64,000 nucleotides of DNA from Mesobacterium_A hydrothermale (GCF_035818635.1 NZ_JAYLLH010000019.1:18617-82616); one strand, 5' to 3'; counted from the stretch's first letter, positions 1-10,175 are shown. Numbers and translations are program-made. Notes: generated from the sequence alone by a model not told the origin.

Positions 1-40
1 GCTGATCGCTGATCGATCCCCCCTTGAACACGTTTGGCGA

Positions 41-64
41 CGGCCCCCGATTGGGGGCCGTTTT
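41..64 (+). terminator. Rho-independent terminator of an upstream gene
   Basis: An 8-bp GC stem (CGGCCCCC / GGGGGCCG) with a four-base loop is followed by TTTT. It most likely ends a transcript whose gene lies before the window. In Proteobacteria hflK-hflC often precedes a Deg protease, but that gene is not visible here. Confidence 0.75.
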
Positions 65-223
65 GCCGTCCTGATCCGGCGTTTGGGGGGATGCCGTGTT
101 CACGACCGGGTGATTTTGCGCTTTGTCTCTTTCGTGTTGCGGGAACGCGCCTATCTTTGCCACAGTAGGCTTGCCGGTGCGCGCAAAAGCTGTGCGCTGG
201 CTGCATTCACGAAGGAGTTCGAT

Positions 224-1699
224 TTGAAACACCAGACCCTCGCCCTGACCCAGGACCGGACCGCGACCTTCCGCTTCTTCTGGCTGTCGGCGCTTTCCAT
301 GGTGATAATCCTGTCGCTGTCGGTGATGGCACACGCCCGTGGCGCGCCCGAAAGCTTTGCAGACCTGGCGGAAAGCATCAGCCCCTCGGTGGTGAACATC
401 ACCACCTCGACCACGGTCGCGGGGCGTACGGGGCCACAGGGGATCGTGCCGGAGGGCAGCCCGTTCGAGGACTTTTTCCGCGAATTTCAAGACCGTAACG
501 GCGAAGGCAATCGTCCGCGCCGGTCTTCGGCCCTGGGCTCTGGTTTTGTGATTTCGGAAGACGGGTTCATCGTCACCAACAACCACGTGATCGAAGGCGC
601 GGACGAGATCGAGATCGAGTTCTTTTCCGGCCGGACGCTGTCGGCAACCGTGGTCGGCACCGACCCGAAGACCGACATCGCGCTTCTGAAGGTCGAGGCC
701 GACGGCCCGCTGCCGTTCGTGGGTTTTGGCGACAGCGACACCGCGCGCGTCGGCGATTGGGTGATGGCAATGGGCAACCCGCTGGGGCAGGGGTTCTCTG
801 TCAGCGCGGGGATCGTTTCGGCCCGCAACCGGGCGTTGTCGGGCACTTATGACGACTACATTCAGACAGACGCGGCAATCAACCGGGGCAACTCCGGCGG
901 GCCGCTGTTCAACATGGATGGTCAGGTGATCGGCGTGAACACCGCGATCCTTTCGCCCAATGGCGGCTCGATCGGGATCGGGTTCTCGATGGCATCGAAT
1001 GTGGTGACCAAGGTGGTCGACCAGCTCAAGGAATTCGGTGAAACCCGTCGTGGCTGGCTGGGCGTGCGCATTCAGGACGTGACGCCCGACGTGGCCGAGG
1101 CGCTGGGCCTGGAAGAACCGCGCGGGGCGCTGGTGTCCGACGTGCCCGATGGCCCGGCCAAGGATGGCGGGATTGAGGCCGGCGACGTGATCCTGGATTT
1201 CGACGGTCGCGCGGTGGATGACACCCGCGGGCTGGTGCGCCAGGTCGGCAACGCGCCGGTTGGCAAGACCGTGCGCATCGTCGTCAACCGCAACGGCGAA
1301 AGCAAGACACTGAAGGTGACGCTGGGACGCCGCGAAGAGGCTGAAACTACCGATGCCGGCGACACCGCCGCCCCCGCCGGCCCCGAAGCACCGCAGCAAA
1401 TGGACCTGCTGGGCATGACGTTGAGCCCGCTGACGGACACGCTGCGCGAAGAGCTGAATCTTGGCGACGGGATCGAGGGCCTGGCCGTGATCGAGGTGTC
1501 GGAAGCTGCCGAAGCCTTTGAGAAAGGGCTGCGCAAAGGCGACGTGATCACCGAGGCCGGGCAAAGCCCGGTGCGTGCGCTGAGCGATCTTCAGGACCGC
1601 CTCACCGAAGCGGAAGAGGCCGGGCGGAAATCCATCCTGCTGCTGGTGCGCCGTGGCACCGATCCGCGCTTCGTCGCGCTGACCATCGGACAGGACTGA
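224..1699 (+). CDS. Do/DegP-family periplasmic serine protease
   Basis: An HtrA-type envelope quality-control protease that degrades or chaperones misfolded periplasmic proteins. The TTG start is chosen because GAAGGAG lies 6 nt upstream; the open frame continues further upstream but without a ribosome site. The product is 491 aa. A hydrophobic segment at about residues 22-40 is a signal peptide or anchor. The trypsin-like domain has the triad His121 (NNHVIEG), Asp151 (TDIALLKV) and Ser224 (GNSGGPLFN). Two PDZ domains follow at about residues 275-375 and 400-490, the usual Deg architecture, with a Pro/Ala-rich linker between them. A strong terminator lies just downstream, so it is probably the last gene of its transcript. 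Which Deg paralogue it is (DegP, DegQ or MucD) cannot be decided here. Confidence 0.93.
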   Translation: MKHQTLALTQDRTATFRFFWLSALSMVIILSLSVMAHARGAPESFADLAESISPSVVNITTSTTVAGRTGPQGIVPEGSPFEDFFREFQDRNGEGNRPRRSSALGSGFVISEDGFIVTNNHVIEGADEIEIEFFSGRTLSATVVGTDPKTDIALLKVEADGPLPFVGFGDSDTARVGDWVMAMGNPLGQGFSVSAGIVSARNRALSGTYDDYIQTDAAINRGNSGGPLFNMDGQVIGVNTAILSPNGGSIGIGFSMASNVVTKVVDQLKEFGETRRGWLGVRIQDVTPDVAEALGLEEPRGALVSDVPDGPAKDGGIEAGDVILDFDGRAVDDTRGLVRQVGNAPVGKTVRIVVNRNGESKTLKVTLGRREEAETTDAGDTAAPAGPEAPQQMDLLGMTLSPLTDTLREELNLGDGIEGLAVIEVSEAAEAFEKGLRKGDVITEAGQSPVRALSDLQDRLTEAEEAGRKSILLLVRRGTDPRFVALTIGQD

Positions 1700-1720
1700 C
1701 GGCCGACAAACCGGAAATGC

Positions 1721-1750
1721 AAAAGGGGCGCCGCGCAGGCGCCCCTTTTT
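1721..1750. terminator. Bidirectional Rho-independent terminator
   Basis: AAAAGGGGCGCC, a 5-nt loop and GGCGCCCCTTTTT form a near-perfect stem with a T run on both strands. It separates the convergent protease gene and the Rossmann/SAF dehydrogenase gene and can serve both. Confidence 0.85.
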
Positions 1751-1769
1751 CATGGGGCGTTTACATGGC

Positions 1770-2972
1770 CTATTCCGCCGCCAGCGCGGTACCGCAGACC
1801 GCCGGACAGTGCCGCGCCTTGCGCCACAGGGCGAACCGCGGGTCGCGTTCGGAATAGATGCAATCGGCCAGACGAATACGCTGTCCGGCGGCCATCGGCC
1901 GTTTCAGCGTCAGCCCGTCGCACAATACCAGGGGCAGACCTTCGTCCATGGCATATTCGGTTTGGCCGTCCAGGGTTTCGGTGCAGCCGAAGGCGGCCTT
2001 GCCCTGCACACCGTCCAGCCGTTCACCAGCCACAAGATCGCGTGCGGCAAAGGCCACCAAGGCGCTGCGGCTGCCAAACCACGGCGCCAGCATCGTGCCC
2101 GGGGCGGCAGCCGGCAGGGCGCGCGCAGTGTCCAGGATCGCCGCCGCCCCGGCCGGGACCGGAACATGGTAAAGCTGATGTCGGTCGCGTTGCGCGTCCG
2201 GGGTCAGCCCGGGGCAGGTTGTACCATCCGGCGCCAGGGCCCGTACAAAAACGGCGGGTGCGGCGTCCGGATGGGTGGCGGTGAGCAAGCCCAGCGCATC
2301 GTCTGCGTCCGTTTGCGGCAGGTGCAGCAGCTCATCAACAGAGTCGAGGTCCAGCGGGTCGCGCCGGGCGATGCCGCCAAGCGCGTTGGACAGACAGCCA
2401 AGAACGGATTTTTCACGGTGTTGCGGCGGGTCGGCGCGCAGGATCCCGGCCACTTGCGGAACGAGCCCATGGCCCGCCAAACGGCGGTTCAGCGCCCAAA
2501 GCGCGCCCGCCGCGCCGCCGTCTTGAAGCGCATAGCCCAGGTCGCCCGCGCGGGCGATATCCAGCAACCAGGCGCCATAGGCCAGGTCTGCGGACGGGTC
2601 CGTCATCACCACATGGGTGCCAGCCACAAGCGCGGCTTCGGCCAGGATCGCGGCCTCTGCCGGGGGCAGATCGGCAAGGACGAGCACATCCGCCGCTTCA
2701 CAGGCGGCTGCCAGGTGCAGGTCCTGGCAAAGCGCGACCTGTCCGCAGCAGATGGCGCGGTGCACCTCGGCGCAACTGTCGGTCAGCCGGGTGGGCAGGC
2801 CCGCAGCCTCGGCCCCGTTCTCGGCCCTGGCGCGGCGGCTGTCGGCCATCAGCACCAGACGCAGCCCGTCGGTCTCACGCGCCTGTCGCGCCAGCCCGGC
2901 CCCCAGCGCCCCGATCCCGGCAATGGCGATCCGCAGCGGACGGTCAGCGGCAATGGAAAGCGTGGCGGCCAT
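1770..2972 (-). CDS. NAD(P)-dependent oxidoreductase with C-terminal SAF domain (COG4091-like)
   Basis: A 400-aa protein. The start is an ATG with AAGGAG 7 nt upstream; the frame remains open for 24 more codons but has no ribosome site there. Residues 10-150 form a Rossmann fold (LRIAIAGIGALGAGLA) like homoserine dehydrogenase. The C-terminal 90 residues look like a SAF domain (AARDLVAGERLDG ... RIRLADCIYSERD). This matches the family called predicted homoserine dehydrogenase with SAF domain. Members I know of are linked to sugar-acid or polyol catabolism rather than threonine synthesis; the substrate here is unknown. It stands alone, with no sugar transporter or kinase nearby. Family confidence is good, reaction uncertain. 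Confidence 0.75.
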   Translation of the reverse strand: MAATLSIAADRPLRIAIAGIGALGAGLARQARETDGLRLVLMADSRRARAENGAEAAGLPTRLTDSCAEVHRAICCGQVALCQDLHLAAACEAADVLVLADLPPAEAAILAEAALVAGTHVVMTDPSADLAYGAWLLDIARAGDLGYALQDGGAAGALWALNRRLAGHGLVPQVAGILRADPPQHREKSVLGCLSNALGGIARRDPLDLDSVDELLHLPQTDADDALGLLTATHPDAAPAVFVRALAPDGTTCPGLTPDAQRDRHQLYHVPVPAGAAAILDTARALPAAAPGTMLAPWFGSRSALVAFAARDLVAGERLDGVQGKAAFGCTETLDGQTEYAMDEGLPLVLCDGLTLKRPMAAGQRIRLADCIYSERDPRFALWRKARHCPAVCGTALAAE

Positions 2973-3104
2973 GGAGAGACTCCTTGCAAGACGAAACCCG
3001 AACCTGATGTCTTGCAGGTGTCTGCGGAGTTTTTCAGGCACCAAAATGGCAATGCCACGTCGCCGCCGCGCAGCATGAGGCGTCAGCGCAGACGATCCCC
3101 CGTC

Positions 3105-3153
3105 TGCATCTTTTGCTTTTCAAATACCTTGAGGAGGTGGGGGCAGAGCCCCC
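3105..3153 (-). repeat. Dispersed intergenic repeat, copy 1
   Basis: Read on the minus strand: a GGGGGC-TCT-GCCCCC hairpin, CC-rich linker, AAGGTATTTGAAAAGC, then AAAGATGCAG. It lies between two minus-strand genes and points in their direction of transcription. It shares its core with the copies at 33431, 41588, 10901, 52004, 57756 and 60171. Confidence 0.75.
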
Positions 3154-3174
3154 ATCGGCCGATCCTTTCCGCCG

Positions 3175-3684
3175 TCACTCGCCCCGGTTCACCGCGACCA
3201 GCCCCAGTTCACGGGCGGTGTCCATCGAAAGTTGCGCGCTTTTCAGGCCGCGTTCGCGCTGGAACCGGCCAAGGGCGTCGCGCGTTGCATTGTCCATCGT
3301 TCCGGTGATCGCGCTTTTGTAATAGCCACGGGCAAAGAGCGCGCGTTGTAGCGACGACAGGAATTCCGGCGTCATGGTGGACGGGCAGGGGGACTCGAAC
3401 CGGTACTCGCCGCGAGGTTTGACCAGCTTCGGCACCGGCCCGTTGCGATAGATCGGCGGTTGCAGCACGTTGCCCCACTTGTCGACCTGCGCCGGCACCA
3501 CCTGCACCTGGCCCATGACCTGTTCATATTCGGCAGGGGTGGTTTCCACTGCCCAGCAGGTGCCGGAGGAGTCCTTTTGCGGCGCGGCCACGGGGGTGTT
3601 GCGCGACGCGGCATCCCCGGTCGCGGGCGTTTCCATGCAGGCCGCCACAGCCAGCAGCGCGGCAAGGGGAGGCAGGATTTTCAT
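3175..3684 (-). CDS. Peptidoglycan-binding-domain lipoprotein
   Basis: A 169-aa protein, starting at the ATG that gives a standard lipoprotein signal: a short hydrophobic stretch and the lipobox VAAC with Cys at about residue 16. The C-terminal 70 residues (TPEFLSSLQRALFARGYY ... DALGRFQRERGL) match the PG_binding_1 three-helix fold, which recognises peptidoglycan. The middle is conserved only in general character. It is probably anchored to the inner leaflet of the outer membrane and tethers to the cell wall. Single gene, with a dispersed repeat after it on the minus strand. Confidence 0.78.
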   Translation of the reverse strand: MKILPPLAALLAVAACMETPATGDAASRNTPVAAPQKDSSGTCWAVETTPAEYEQVMGQVQVVPAQVDKWGNVLQPPIYRNGPVPKLVKPRGEYRFESPCPSTMTPEFLSSLQRALFARGYYKSAITGTMDNATRDALGRFQRERGLKSAQLSMDTARELGLVAVNRGE

Positions 3685-3942
3685 GTCGACTGCACGTGCC
3701 TGTCTGTTGCACTTGTTGTTGCCGCGCACCCTAGCGGTTTTGGCGTACCGAGGAAAGCATTCCGACGGTCGCCGGCGGATGTCCATGGGGCTGGCGCGGC
3801 GCGCAGGCCACGCTTTGCCACGCATCGTTGCGCCCGCAAAACAGACAACACCACGACACGGACGGAATTTCACGCAAAAGGGGCTGGCAGGTGCCGTGCA
3901 GTGGCACTAGGTAGGGACGGAACAAAATTCTGGAGCGGTGGA

Positions 3943-4266
3943 ATGGCGAAAATCACCTATATCGAACATAACGGCACCGAACATGTGGTCGACGTGGCCA
4001 ACGGCCTGACCGTGATGGAAGGCGCGCGCGACAACAACATCCCTGGCATCGATGCCGATTGCGGCGGCGCCTGTGCCTGTTCGACCTGCCACGTCTACGT
4101 GCATCCGGACTGGGTGGAAAAGCTGCCTGCGAAGGACGACATGGAAGAGGACATGCTGGACTTCGCCTTTGAGCCCGATGCGGCACGCTCGCGCCTGACC
4201 TGCCAGATCAAGGTGACTGACGCGCTGGACGGCTTGATCGTGCAGATGCCCGAAAAGCAGATCTGA
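3943..4266 (+). CDS. fdxE: [2Fe-2S] ferredoxin, FdVI/FdxE type
   Basis: A 107-aa adrenodoxin-like ferredoxin. Cluster ligands are Cys40, Cys46, Cys49 and Cys87, within CGGACACSTC and RLTCQIKV; Cys44 is an extra cysteine. From memory it is nearly colinear with Rhodobacter capsulatus ferredoxin VI (start AKI-IEHNGT, end PEKQI). FdVI-type ferredoxins pass electrons from NAD(P)H reductases to oxygenases or into Fe-S assembly. The ATG follows a GGAGCGGTGG sequence. The next gene overlaps its stop by one base (TGATG), so the two are translationally coupled. A ferredoxin-NADP reductase and a P450 lie at 32-34.7 kb and are possible partners. Confidence 0.92.
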   Translation: MAKITYIEHNGTEHVVDVANGLTVMEGARDNNIPGIDADCGGACACSTCHVYVHPDWVEKLPAKDDMEEDMLDFAFEPDAARSRLTCQIKVTDALDGLIVQMPEKQI

Positions 4267-5012
4267 TGCCCGGGGGCGCGCCGCGACGGCCCGCCCGCCC
4301 GTGGCATCGCCTTGCCCGCGTCGCGGGACTGGCGATGTGCCTGTGGACTGCGGGCAACGTGGCGGTTGCGCAGGCCATCGCCGACGCGCGCTATGGCGCG
4401 CCGACCACGCGCTATGCCCATGGCGTGCTGGGCGACGCGGTCGAGTGGGGCGCGCTTGAGATGCGCCTGGCCGACGGCAGGACCGTTCGGCTGGTGCTGC
4501 CCGAGACACGCGTTTTCGAAGACATTGCCCCCCGGTTGGTCGATCTCGACAGCGACGGTGCGCCCGAGGTGATCGTTGTGGAAAGCGACAACCGCCTGGG
4601 CGCGCGGCTGGCGGTTTATGGATCTGGCGGGATGTTGGCGGCAACGCCGTTCATTGGCCGGGCCTATCGCTGGCTGGCACCGATCGGGGCGGCAGACCTG
4701 GACGGCGATGGCGCGGTCGAGATCGCTTTTGTGGACCGGCCGCATCTGGCCAAGACCCTGCGCATCTGGCGCTACCGGGCCGGTGCGCTGGCGGAGGTGG
4801 CCAGCCTGCCGGGCCTGACCAATCACCAGATCGGCTGGGACTTCATCGCGGGCGGGATCCGCGATTGCGGCCAGGGCCCCGAGATGATCACCGCCGACGG
4901 CGATTGGCGCCGGGTGATGGCGACGGGATTTGGCGCGGGGCGTTTTGCCAGCCGCGAGATCGGTGCCTATGCCGGGCCTGACAGCCTGCGCGCCGCGCTG
5001 GACTGCCGCTGA
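4266..5012 (+). CDS. Exported FG-GAP/VCBS-like repeat protein
   Basis: A 248-aa protein with a Sec signal at about residues 15-36 (ending AVAQA). It contains two Asp-rich segments, LVDLDSDGAPEVIVVE and AADLDGDGAVEIAFVD, of the calcium-binding FG-GAP/VCBS kind, suggesting part of a beta-propeller. Two cysteines near the C-terminus could form a disulfide. Function unknown. It is translationally coupled to fdxE through a shared TGATG. Confidence 0.7.
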   Translation: MPGGAPRRPARPWHRLARVAGLAMCLWTAGNVAVAQAIADARYGAPTTRYAHGVLGDAVEWGALEMRLADGRTVRLVLPETRVFEDIAPRLVDLDSDGAPEVIVVESDNRLGARLAVYGSGGMLAATPFIGRAYRWLAPIGAADLDGDGAVEIAFVDRPHLAKTLRIWRYRAGALAEVASLPGLTNHQIGWDFIAGGIRDCGQGPEMITADGDWRRVMATGFGAGRFASREIGAYAGPDSLRAALDCR

Positions 5013-5068
5013 CAAGTCGTCCCGGGCGGGATCGCACCCGGCAACGGGGCCCGCGGCATCGCGCCGGG

Positions 5069-5639
5069 TCAGTCGTTGGTGGGCGGATCCAGCGCGTCGA
5101 TCATCGCCGGCAAAAGGGTCGCGGGAAGGGTCGGCTGTTTCTTCCAGGGGGCATTGCCCTGGATCAGCAGCACGCCAAGCCCCGCCAGCATCAGCATCGG
5201 CAGCGCGGCGGCGGCCATCCGGTCGCCTGAGATGCCGCTGACCGCGGCGGCGATCAGGATGCCGAGGCTGAACAAAAGCGAAGACGCCCCGATCGCGAAC
5301 ATCGCCCAGCGGGCGCCGCCGGTTTCGCCGATGGCCACGGGCAGGTCTGGCGTGTTTTCCGCCAGGTGCGTCGCCAGCGCACGGCACAGCGCATGGTGGG
5401 CGGCGCGGTCGCTGTCGGTCACCGGCAGGCTGGCATCCCGGTTCAGCCCGATGTGCACGACGCGCTTGCCGGTGTAAAGGTCGAGCCGCCGCATCCGCTG
5501 GCCCCTGATCACGTGATCAACCAGCGCAGCCCGGGTCACGTTGGACAGTTCCAGCGTGCCATGCGGCCCGTGCAAGAGCCCCGGTTCCAGCCGGTAGGTC
5601 ACCTGCGCGCGCAAGGGCGCAGGGCGGAAGCTGAAGCTT

Positions 5640-5650
<11 letters not shown>
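5069..5650 (-). CDS. Hypothetical membrane protein downstream of purD
   Basis: A 193-aa protein whose ATG lies inside the last codons of purD (11-nt overlap). The N-terminal 95 residues are soluble-looking and include LDLYTGKRVVHIGLNRD. Two hydrophobic segments follow at about residues 115-137 and 145-163, then a short Pro-rich tail. I do not recognise a family. Close coupling to purD suggests co-transcription, not necessarily a shared role. Confidence 0.65.
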
Positions 5651-6911
<1,261 letters not shown>

Positions 6912-6952
6912 GGGCGTTCGTCCTTTGTCTGTGATCGCCGTCCGCCTGCGGC

Positions 6953-7003
6953 GGAGCGGGGGCGCTGCACCCGGACCCCCGGGATATTTTCCGCCAGAAG
7001 AAG
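6953..7003 (+). repeat. Dispersed intergenic repeat, copy 2
   Basis: GCGGGGGCGCTGCACCC, then CCCCCGGGATATTTT, then CGCCAGAAGAAG. It lies in the divergent purD/xseA spacer and points toward xseA. The hairpin part is imperfect compared with other copies. Confidence 0.7.
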
Positions 7004-7072
7004 CAGGAGGCGGTTTTGCTTCGTCGCAGCCTCCTTTACGGTAGGCGGGCAGGCAAGGGCAAGCGAGGCGTC

Positions 7073-8611
7073 ATGGATCTGATCGACGAAGGCACGACCG
7101 GGAACGCCCCGGAATTCACCGTCTCTGAATTGTCGGGTGCGGTGAAACGGGTGATCGAGGGCGAGTTCGGATTCGTGCGCGTGCGCGGCGAGGTCGGGCG
7201 CGTCAGCCGACCGCGTTCCGGGCATGTCTACCTGGACCTGAAGGATGACCGGTCGGTGATTTCCGGGGTGATGTGGAAGGGTGTGGCGGCGCGTTTGGAC
7301 CAGCAACCCGAGGAAGGGATGGAGGTGATCGCCACGGGGCGGCTGACCACGTTCCCGGGACAGTCGAAATACCAGATCGTGATCGACGATATCCGGCCTG
7401 CGGGCATGGGGGCGCTGATGGCCATGCTGGAAAAGCGCAAGGCGGCGCTGGCGGCGGAGGGGCTGTTCGCGACTGAGCGCAAGAAGGCCTTGCCGTATTT
7501 GCCCGAGATTATCGGCGTGGTGACCTCGCCCTCGGGGGCGGTGATCCGGGACATCCTGCACCGGTTGCGCGACCGGTTCCCGCGCAAGGTGCTGATCTGG
7601 CCAGTGGCCGTGCAGGGGGCGGCCTGCGCGCCCGACGTGGCCCGGGCGATTGCCGGATTCAACCGGCTTTCGCCGGGGGGCGCGCTGCCGAGACCCGACC
7701 TGATTATCGTTGCGCGGGGCGGTGGTTCGGTCGAAGACCTGTGGGGGTTCAACGAGGAAATCGTTGTGCGCGCGGCGGCGGCATCCGAGATCCCGCTGAT
7801 ATCCGCCGTCGGGCATGAGACCGATACCACGCTGATCGACTTCGCGGCGGACCGGCGGGCGCCGACACCGACGGCAGCGGCGGAAATCGCCGTACCCGTT
7901 CGGCTGGACCTGTTGTCGTGGGTGGGTGAGGCCGAAGCACGGATGCGACGGGCCTTGGGCCAGGGGCTGGACCGGCGCGGGCAACGGCTGCGGGACCTGT
8001 CGCGCGGGTTGCCGCGGTTGCAAACCTTGCTGGACGGACCTTCGCAGCGGTTCGATCTGTTGGCAGACCGCCTGCCCAAGGCATTGCGCGGGAGCGTCGA
8101 TCGCCGCCGGGTCACGCTGTCCGAAACATCGGGCAGCTTGCGTCCGGGCCTCTTGACCCGAGCGCTGGCGGCAGAGGTGAGAGGTCTGCGGGAAACCGGC
8201 GTGCGGCTGGCGCCTGGGTTGAGCCGGGTGATCTCTGCCAAGACGGAAGCGCTGGGCCGACGCGCCGACCGGTTGACACCGCGCCCGATCCTGCGCGAAA
8301 TCGCGGTCGGCAAGAACCAGCTGGAAGGGCTGTCCCGGCGCCTGGCGGAGGCGGGGCAGGCTCAGGTCAAGGGGCCGCGCGACCGCCTGGCTGCGCTCGG
8401 ACGGCTGCATGAAACGCTGGGGTATGAGGCCACGCTGGAGCGCGGCTTTGCCGTTGTGCGCGGCGATGGCCATGTGGTGACCACCAAAGTGGATGCAGAA
8501 GCCGCTTCGGGACTTGAGATCCAGTTTGCCGATGGTCGAATGAAAATCGGCGGGGCCGTGCGCAAATCGAAGCAGGTCATGGACAAACCCGAACAGGGAT
8601 CACTGTTCTGA
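7073..8611 (+). CDS. xseA: Exodeoxyribonuclease VII large subunit
   Basis: 512 aa. The N-terminal OB fold (FTVSELSGAVKRVIEGEFG ... GHVYLDLKDD) is followed by the catalytic core (GVVTSPSGAVIRDILHRL, ARGGGSVEDLWGFNEE, SAVGHETDTTLIDFAADRRA), then a long helical region and a C-terminal segment ending PEQGSLF. With XseB it degrades single-stranded DNA; xseB is not in this window. The start at 7073 aligns with family N-termini, and the 19 codons upstream lie partly in the repeat. It is followed by an inverted pair of repeat ends rather than a GC-rich terminator. Confidence 0.96.
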   Translation: MDLIDEGTTGNAPEFTVSELSGAVKRVIEGEFGFVRVRGEVGRVSRPRSGHVYLDLKDDRSVISGVMWKGVAARLDQQPEEGMEVIATGRLTTFPGQSKYQIVIDDIRPAGMGALMAMLEKRKAALAAEGLFATERKKALPYLPEIIGVVTSPSGAVIRDILHRLRDRFPRKVLIWPVAVQGAACAPDVARAIAGFNRLSPGGALPRPDLIIVARGGGSVEDLWGFNEEIVVRAAAASEIPLISAVGHETDTTLIDFAADRRAPTPTAAAEIAVPVRLDLLSWVGEAEARMRRALGQGLDRRGQRLRDLSRGLPRLQTLLDGPSQRFDLLADRLPKALRGSVDRRRVTLSETSGSLRPGLLTRALAAEVRGLRETGVRLAPGLSRVISAKTEALGRRADRLTPRPILREIAVGKNQLEGLSRRLAEAGQAQVKGPRDRLAALGRLHETLGYEATLERGFAVVRGDGHVVTTKVDAEAASGLEIQFADGRMKIGGAVRKSKQVMDKPEQGSLF

Positions 8612-8620
8612 CGTTCCTGG

Positions 8621-8700
8621 CTTTCATCTTTCCAAAAATACTCAAAACGCGACGCTTGTCATACAGTGCGGCCTTTTGAGTACTTAGAGAAAGATGAAAG
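8621..8700. repeat. Head-to-head pair of repeat tails forming a 27-bp inverted repeat
   Basis: Left arm 8621-8647 begins CTTTCATCTTTCC and ends ACTCAAAA; right arm 8674-8700 is its reverse complement except for a few central positions. Each arm is the GAGTATTT...AAGATGAAAG tail of the dispersed repeat. The 26-nt spacer is unrelated. The structure fills the convergent gap between xseA and the next minus-strand gene and may act as a bidirectional terminator, although it has no T run. Confidence 0.75.
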
Positions 8701-8703
8701 AGA

Positions 8704-9102
8704 TCAGACCCCGACATCCGGGCCGAGGCACATCATCGGTTCGTCGTTCTGGCGCGCCTCATAGAGTATCGTGGCCGTGGGATCGTTGGCAAAAATCGCG
8801 CGCAACCCGCCGCTTTCGCGATAAAAGCTCCAACACTGAGGAGTTGGCGTGTCTTCGTAGATGAAGCAGATCAGGCCGGCGTCTTCGTACCAGAAGCCGT
8901 CTTTGCACTTGCCATCGAGGAATGACCAGCGCACGCGGCGATTGTCGAGGTATTCCTCGACCCCGTAGGCCTGGCCATCCTGTCCGAAATAGAGCGTCTT
9001 GCCCGTGACATAGGATTCGAACTCGCTGGCTGAAAGCGGCTCTGCCGCTTGCGCGGACAGGGCGGTCAGAAGGGTCAGGGCGAAGGCGATGATACGTGTC
9101 AT
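8704..9102 (-). CDS. Small exported protein of unknown function
   Basis: A 132-aa protein with a clear Sec signal peptide (cleavage near AQAAEP, residue 20). The mature part has four cysteines, in KCKDG, LICFI, PQCWS and MMCLG, and many aromatic residues, suggesting a compact disulfide-bonded periplasmic domain. No family recognised. It lies 47 nt after the alkane monooxygenase gene on the same strand and may be co-transcribed. Confidence 0.7.
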   Translation of the reverse strand: MTRIIAFALTLLTALSAQAAEPLSASEFESYVTGKTLYFGQDGQAYGVEEYLDNRRVRWSFLDGKCKDGFWYEDAGLICFIYEDTPTPQCWSFYRESGGLRAIFANDPTATILYEARQNDEPMMCLGPDVGV

Positions 9103-9149
9103 GGGATCAGTCTGACAGAAACGCGTGGTTTTCGGAACTGTATCGGCGG

Positions 9150-10175
9150 TCACATCTGCGTTGTGCCAGCCCATTTTCGCGCCCGGTGATCCATCACGCG
9201 GCGCCAAAGCGGTGGGACAAGCGCGATGACAGCCATCACTGGCAGCGCGTAGGGCAACACAGGCATTGATGCCGGGTGCAGTTCCAGCGCCGGATAGCGG
9301 CGGCCGGGATGTGCGTGGTGATCGGAATGCCGGGGGGCGTTCAGCATCAGGGCCGAGGAAAACCAGTGTGGCGCGTTCCAGCTGTGCGCGGGGCCGACCG
9401 GTTCCGGGCGACCGTCGGCGCGGTTTGTGCGGCGCAGGCCATAGTGCTGGACGTAGTCCGAGAGCAAGAGTTGCGCTTGGGCATAAGACGACAGTGCGAG
9501 CAGCCACAACAGGCCGGGCAGGCCCGCCACCGCCGTGGCGAGCGCCCCTGAAACGAGTGCGCCCAGGGCATACGTGACATAGGGGTGCAGACCGGCCTTG
9601 GCGCTCCGCTTGCGCAGGGCGGCCTCGGCGCGCCAGCCTTCGCGGAACGAACCGTGCCATGCCCTGAGCGCGAAGCGCCAGAAGCTTTCGCCATGGCGCG
9701 CGGAGTTCGGGTCGGCATCGGTGGCGGCATGAATGTGATGCACCCGGACGTGGGCCGAAGCGTGGTGGCCAAAAAGAACAGAACAATAGACCGCGACGCC
9801 CAGCCGGTGAAACCATCGGTTGGACCGGTGGATCAGTTCATGTGCGTTTGAATTTCCGACCTGACCAAGAAACAGACTGAGCGCGACGAAGATCAGAGCC
9901 TTTTGCGTGGTGCCGGTGGCGGTCTGGCTCAGCACGTGGATCCCGCCGAACAGCAGCGGGAATTGAGCCAACGCCAGTGCAACCGACAGGGGATCGGCGG
10001 CGGGAAACTCGGCGCTGTCCGGGGCTTCTGGCGCTGCCAGTGCGGCGATCTTGTCCATCAGGAAGGTGAAAAGGGTGATATAGGCCAGTGCCAGGCCCGA
10101 CCATGCGCCGCCCACGGTCAGCGCAAGTGCCAAAAGCGCCACCATGGTCAGGGTCACTGCGCCGAAGCGGATCAT
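9150..10175 (-). CDS. alkB: Membrane di-iron alkane 1-monooxygenase
   Basis: A 341-aa integral membrane oxygenase that hydroxylates terminal carbons of n-alkanes or related chains using rubredoxin electrons. All AlkB histidine boxes are present: HELIHR (112-117), HVRVHH (142-147) and HSDHH (283-287). The AlkB-type signature DYVQHYGLRR follows at residues 240-249. About six hydrophobic segments are visible. It is shorter than Pseudomonas AlkB (about 400 aa) and has no fused rubredoxin; no rubredoxin gene is near. Start chosen at the first Met before the hydrophobic N-terminus. Divergent from the YhhN gene. Confidence 0.88.
   Translation of the reverse strand: MIRFGAVTLTMVALLALALTVGGAWSGLALAYITLFTFLMDKIAALAAPEAPDSAEFPAADPLSVALALAQFPLLFGGIHVLSQTATGTTQKALIFVALSLFLGQVGNSNAHELIHRSNRWFHRLGVAVYCSVLFGHHASAHVRVHHIHAATDADPNSARHGESFWRFALRAWHGSFREGWRAEAALRKRSAKAGLHPYVTYALGALVSGALATAVAGLPGLLWLLALSSYAQAQLLLSDYVQHYGLRRTNRADGRPEPVGPAHSWNAPHWFSSALMLNAPRHSDHHAHPGRRYPALELHPASMPVLPYALPVMAVIALVPPLWRRVMDHRARKWAGTTQM

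Noticed and set aside
1752..3308. Long plus-strand open frame opposite the SAF dehydrogenase
   Set aside because: Rich in Arg, Gln and Gly with no domain; a GC-rich shadow of the minus-strand gene.
3360..3410. T-arm-like sequence (GGTTCGAGTCCCCC) on the minus strand, suggesting a tRNA
   Set aside because: The stem does not pair, no D or anticodon arm is present, and it lies inside the well-supported peptidoglycan-binding lipoprotein gene.
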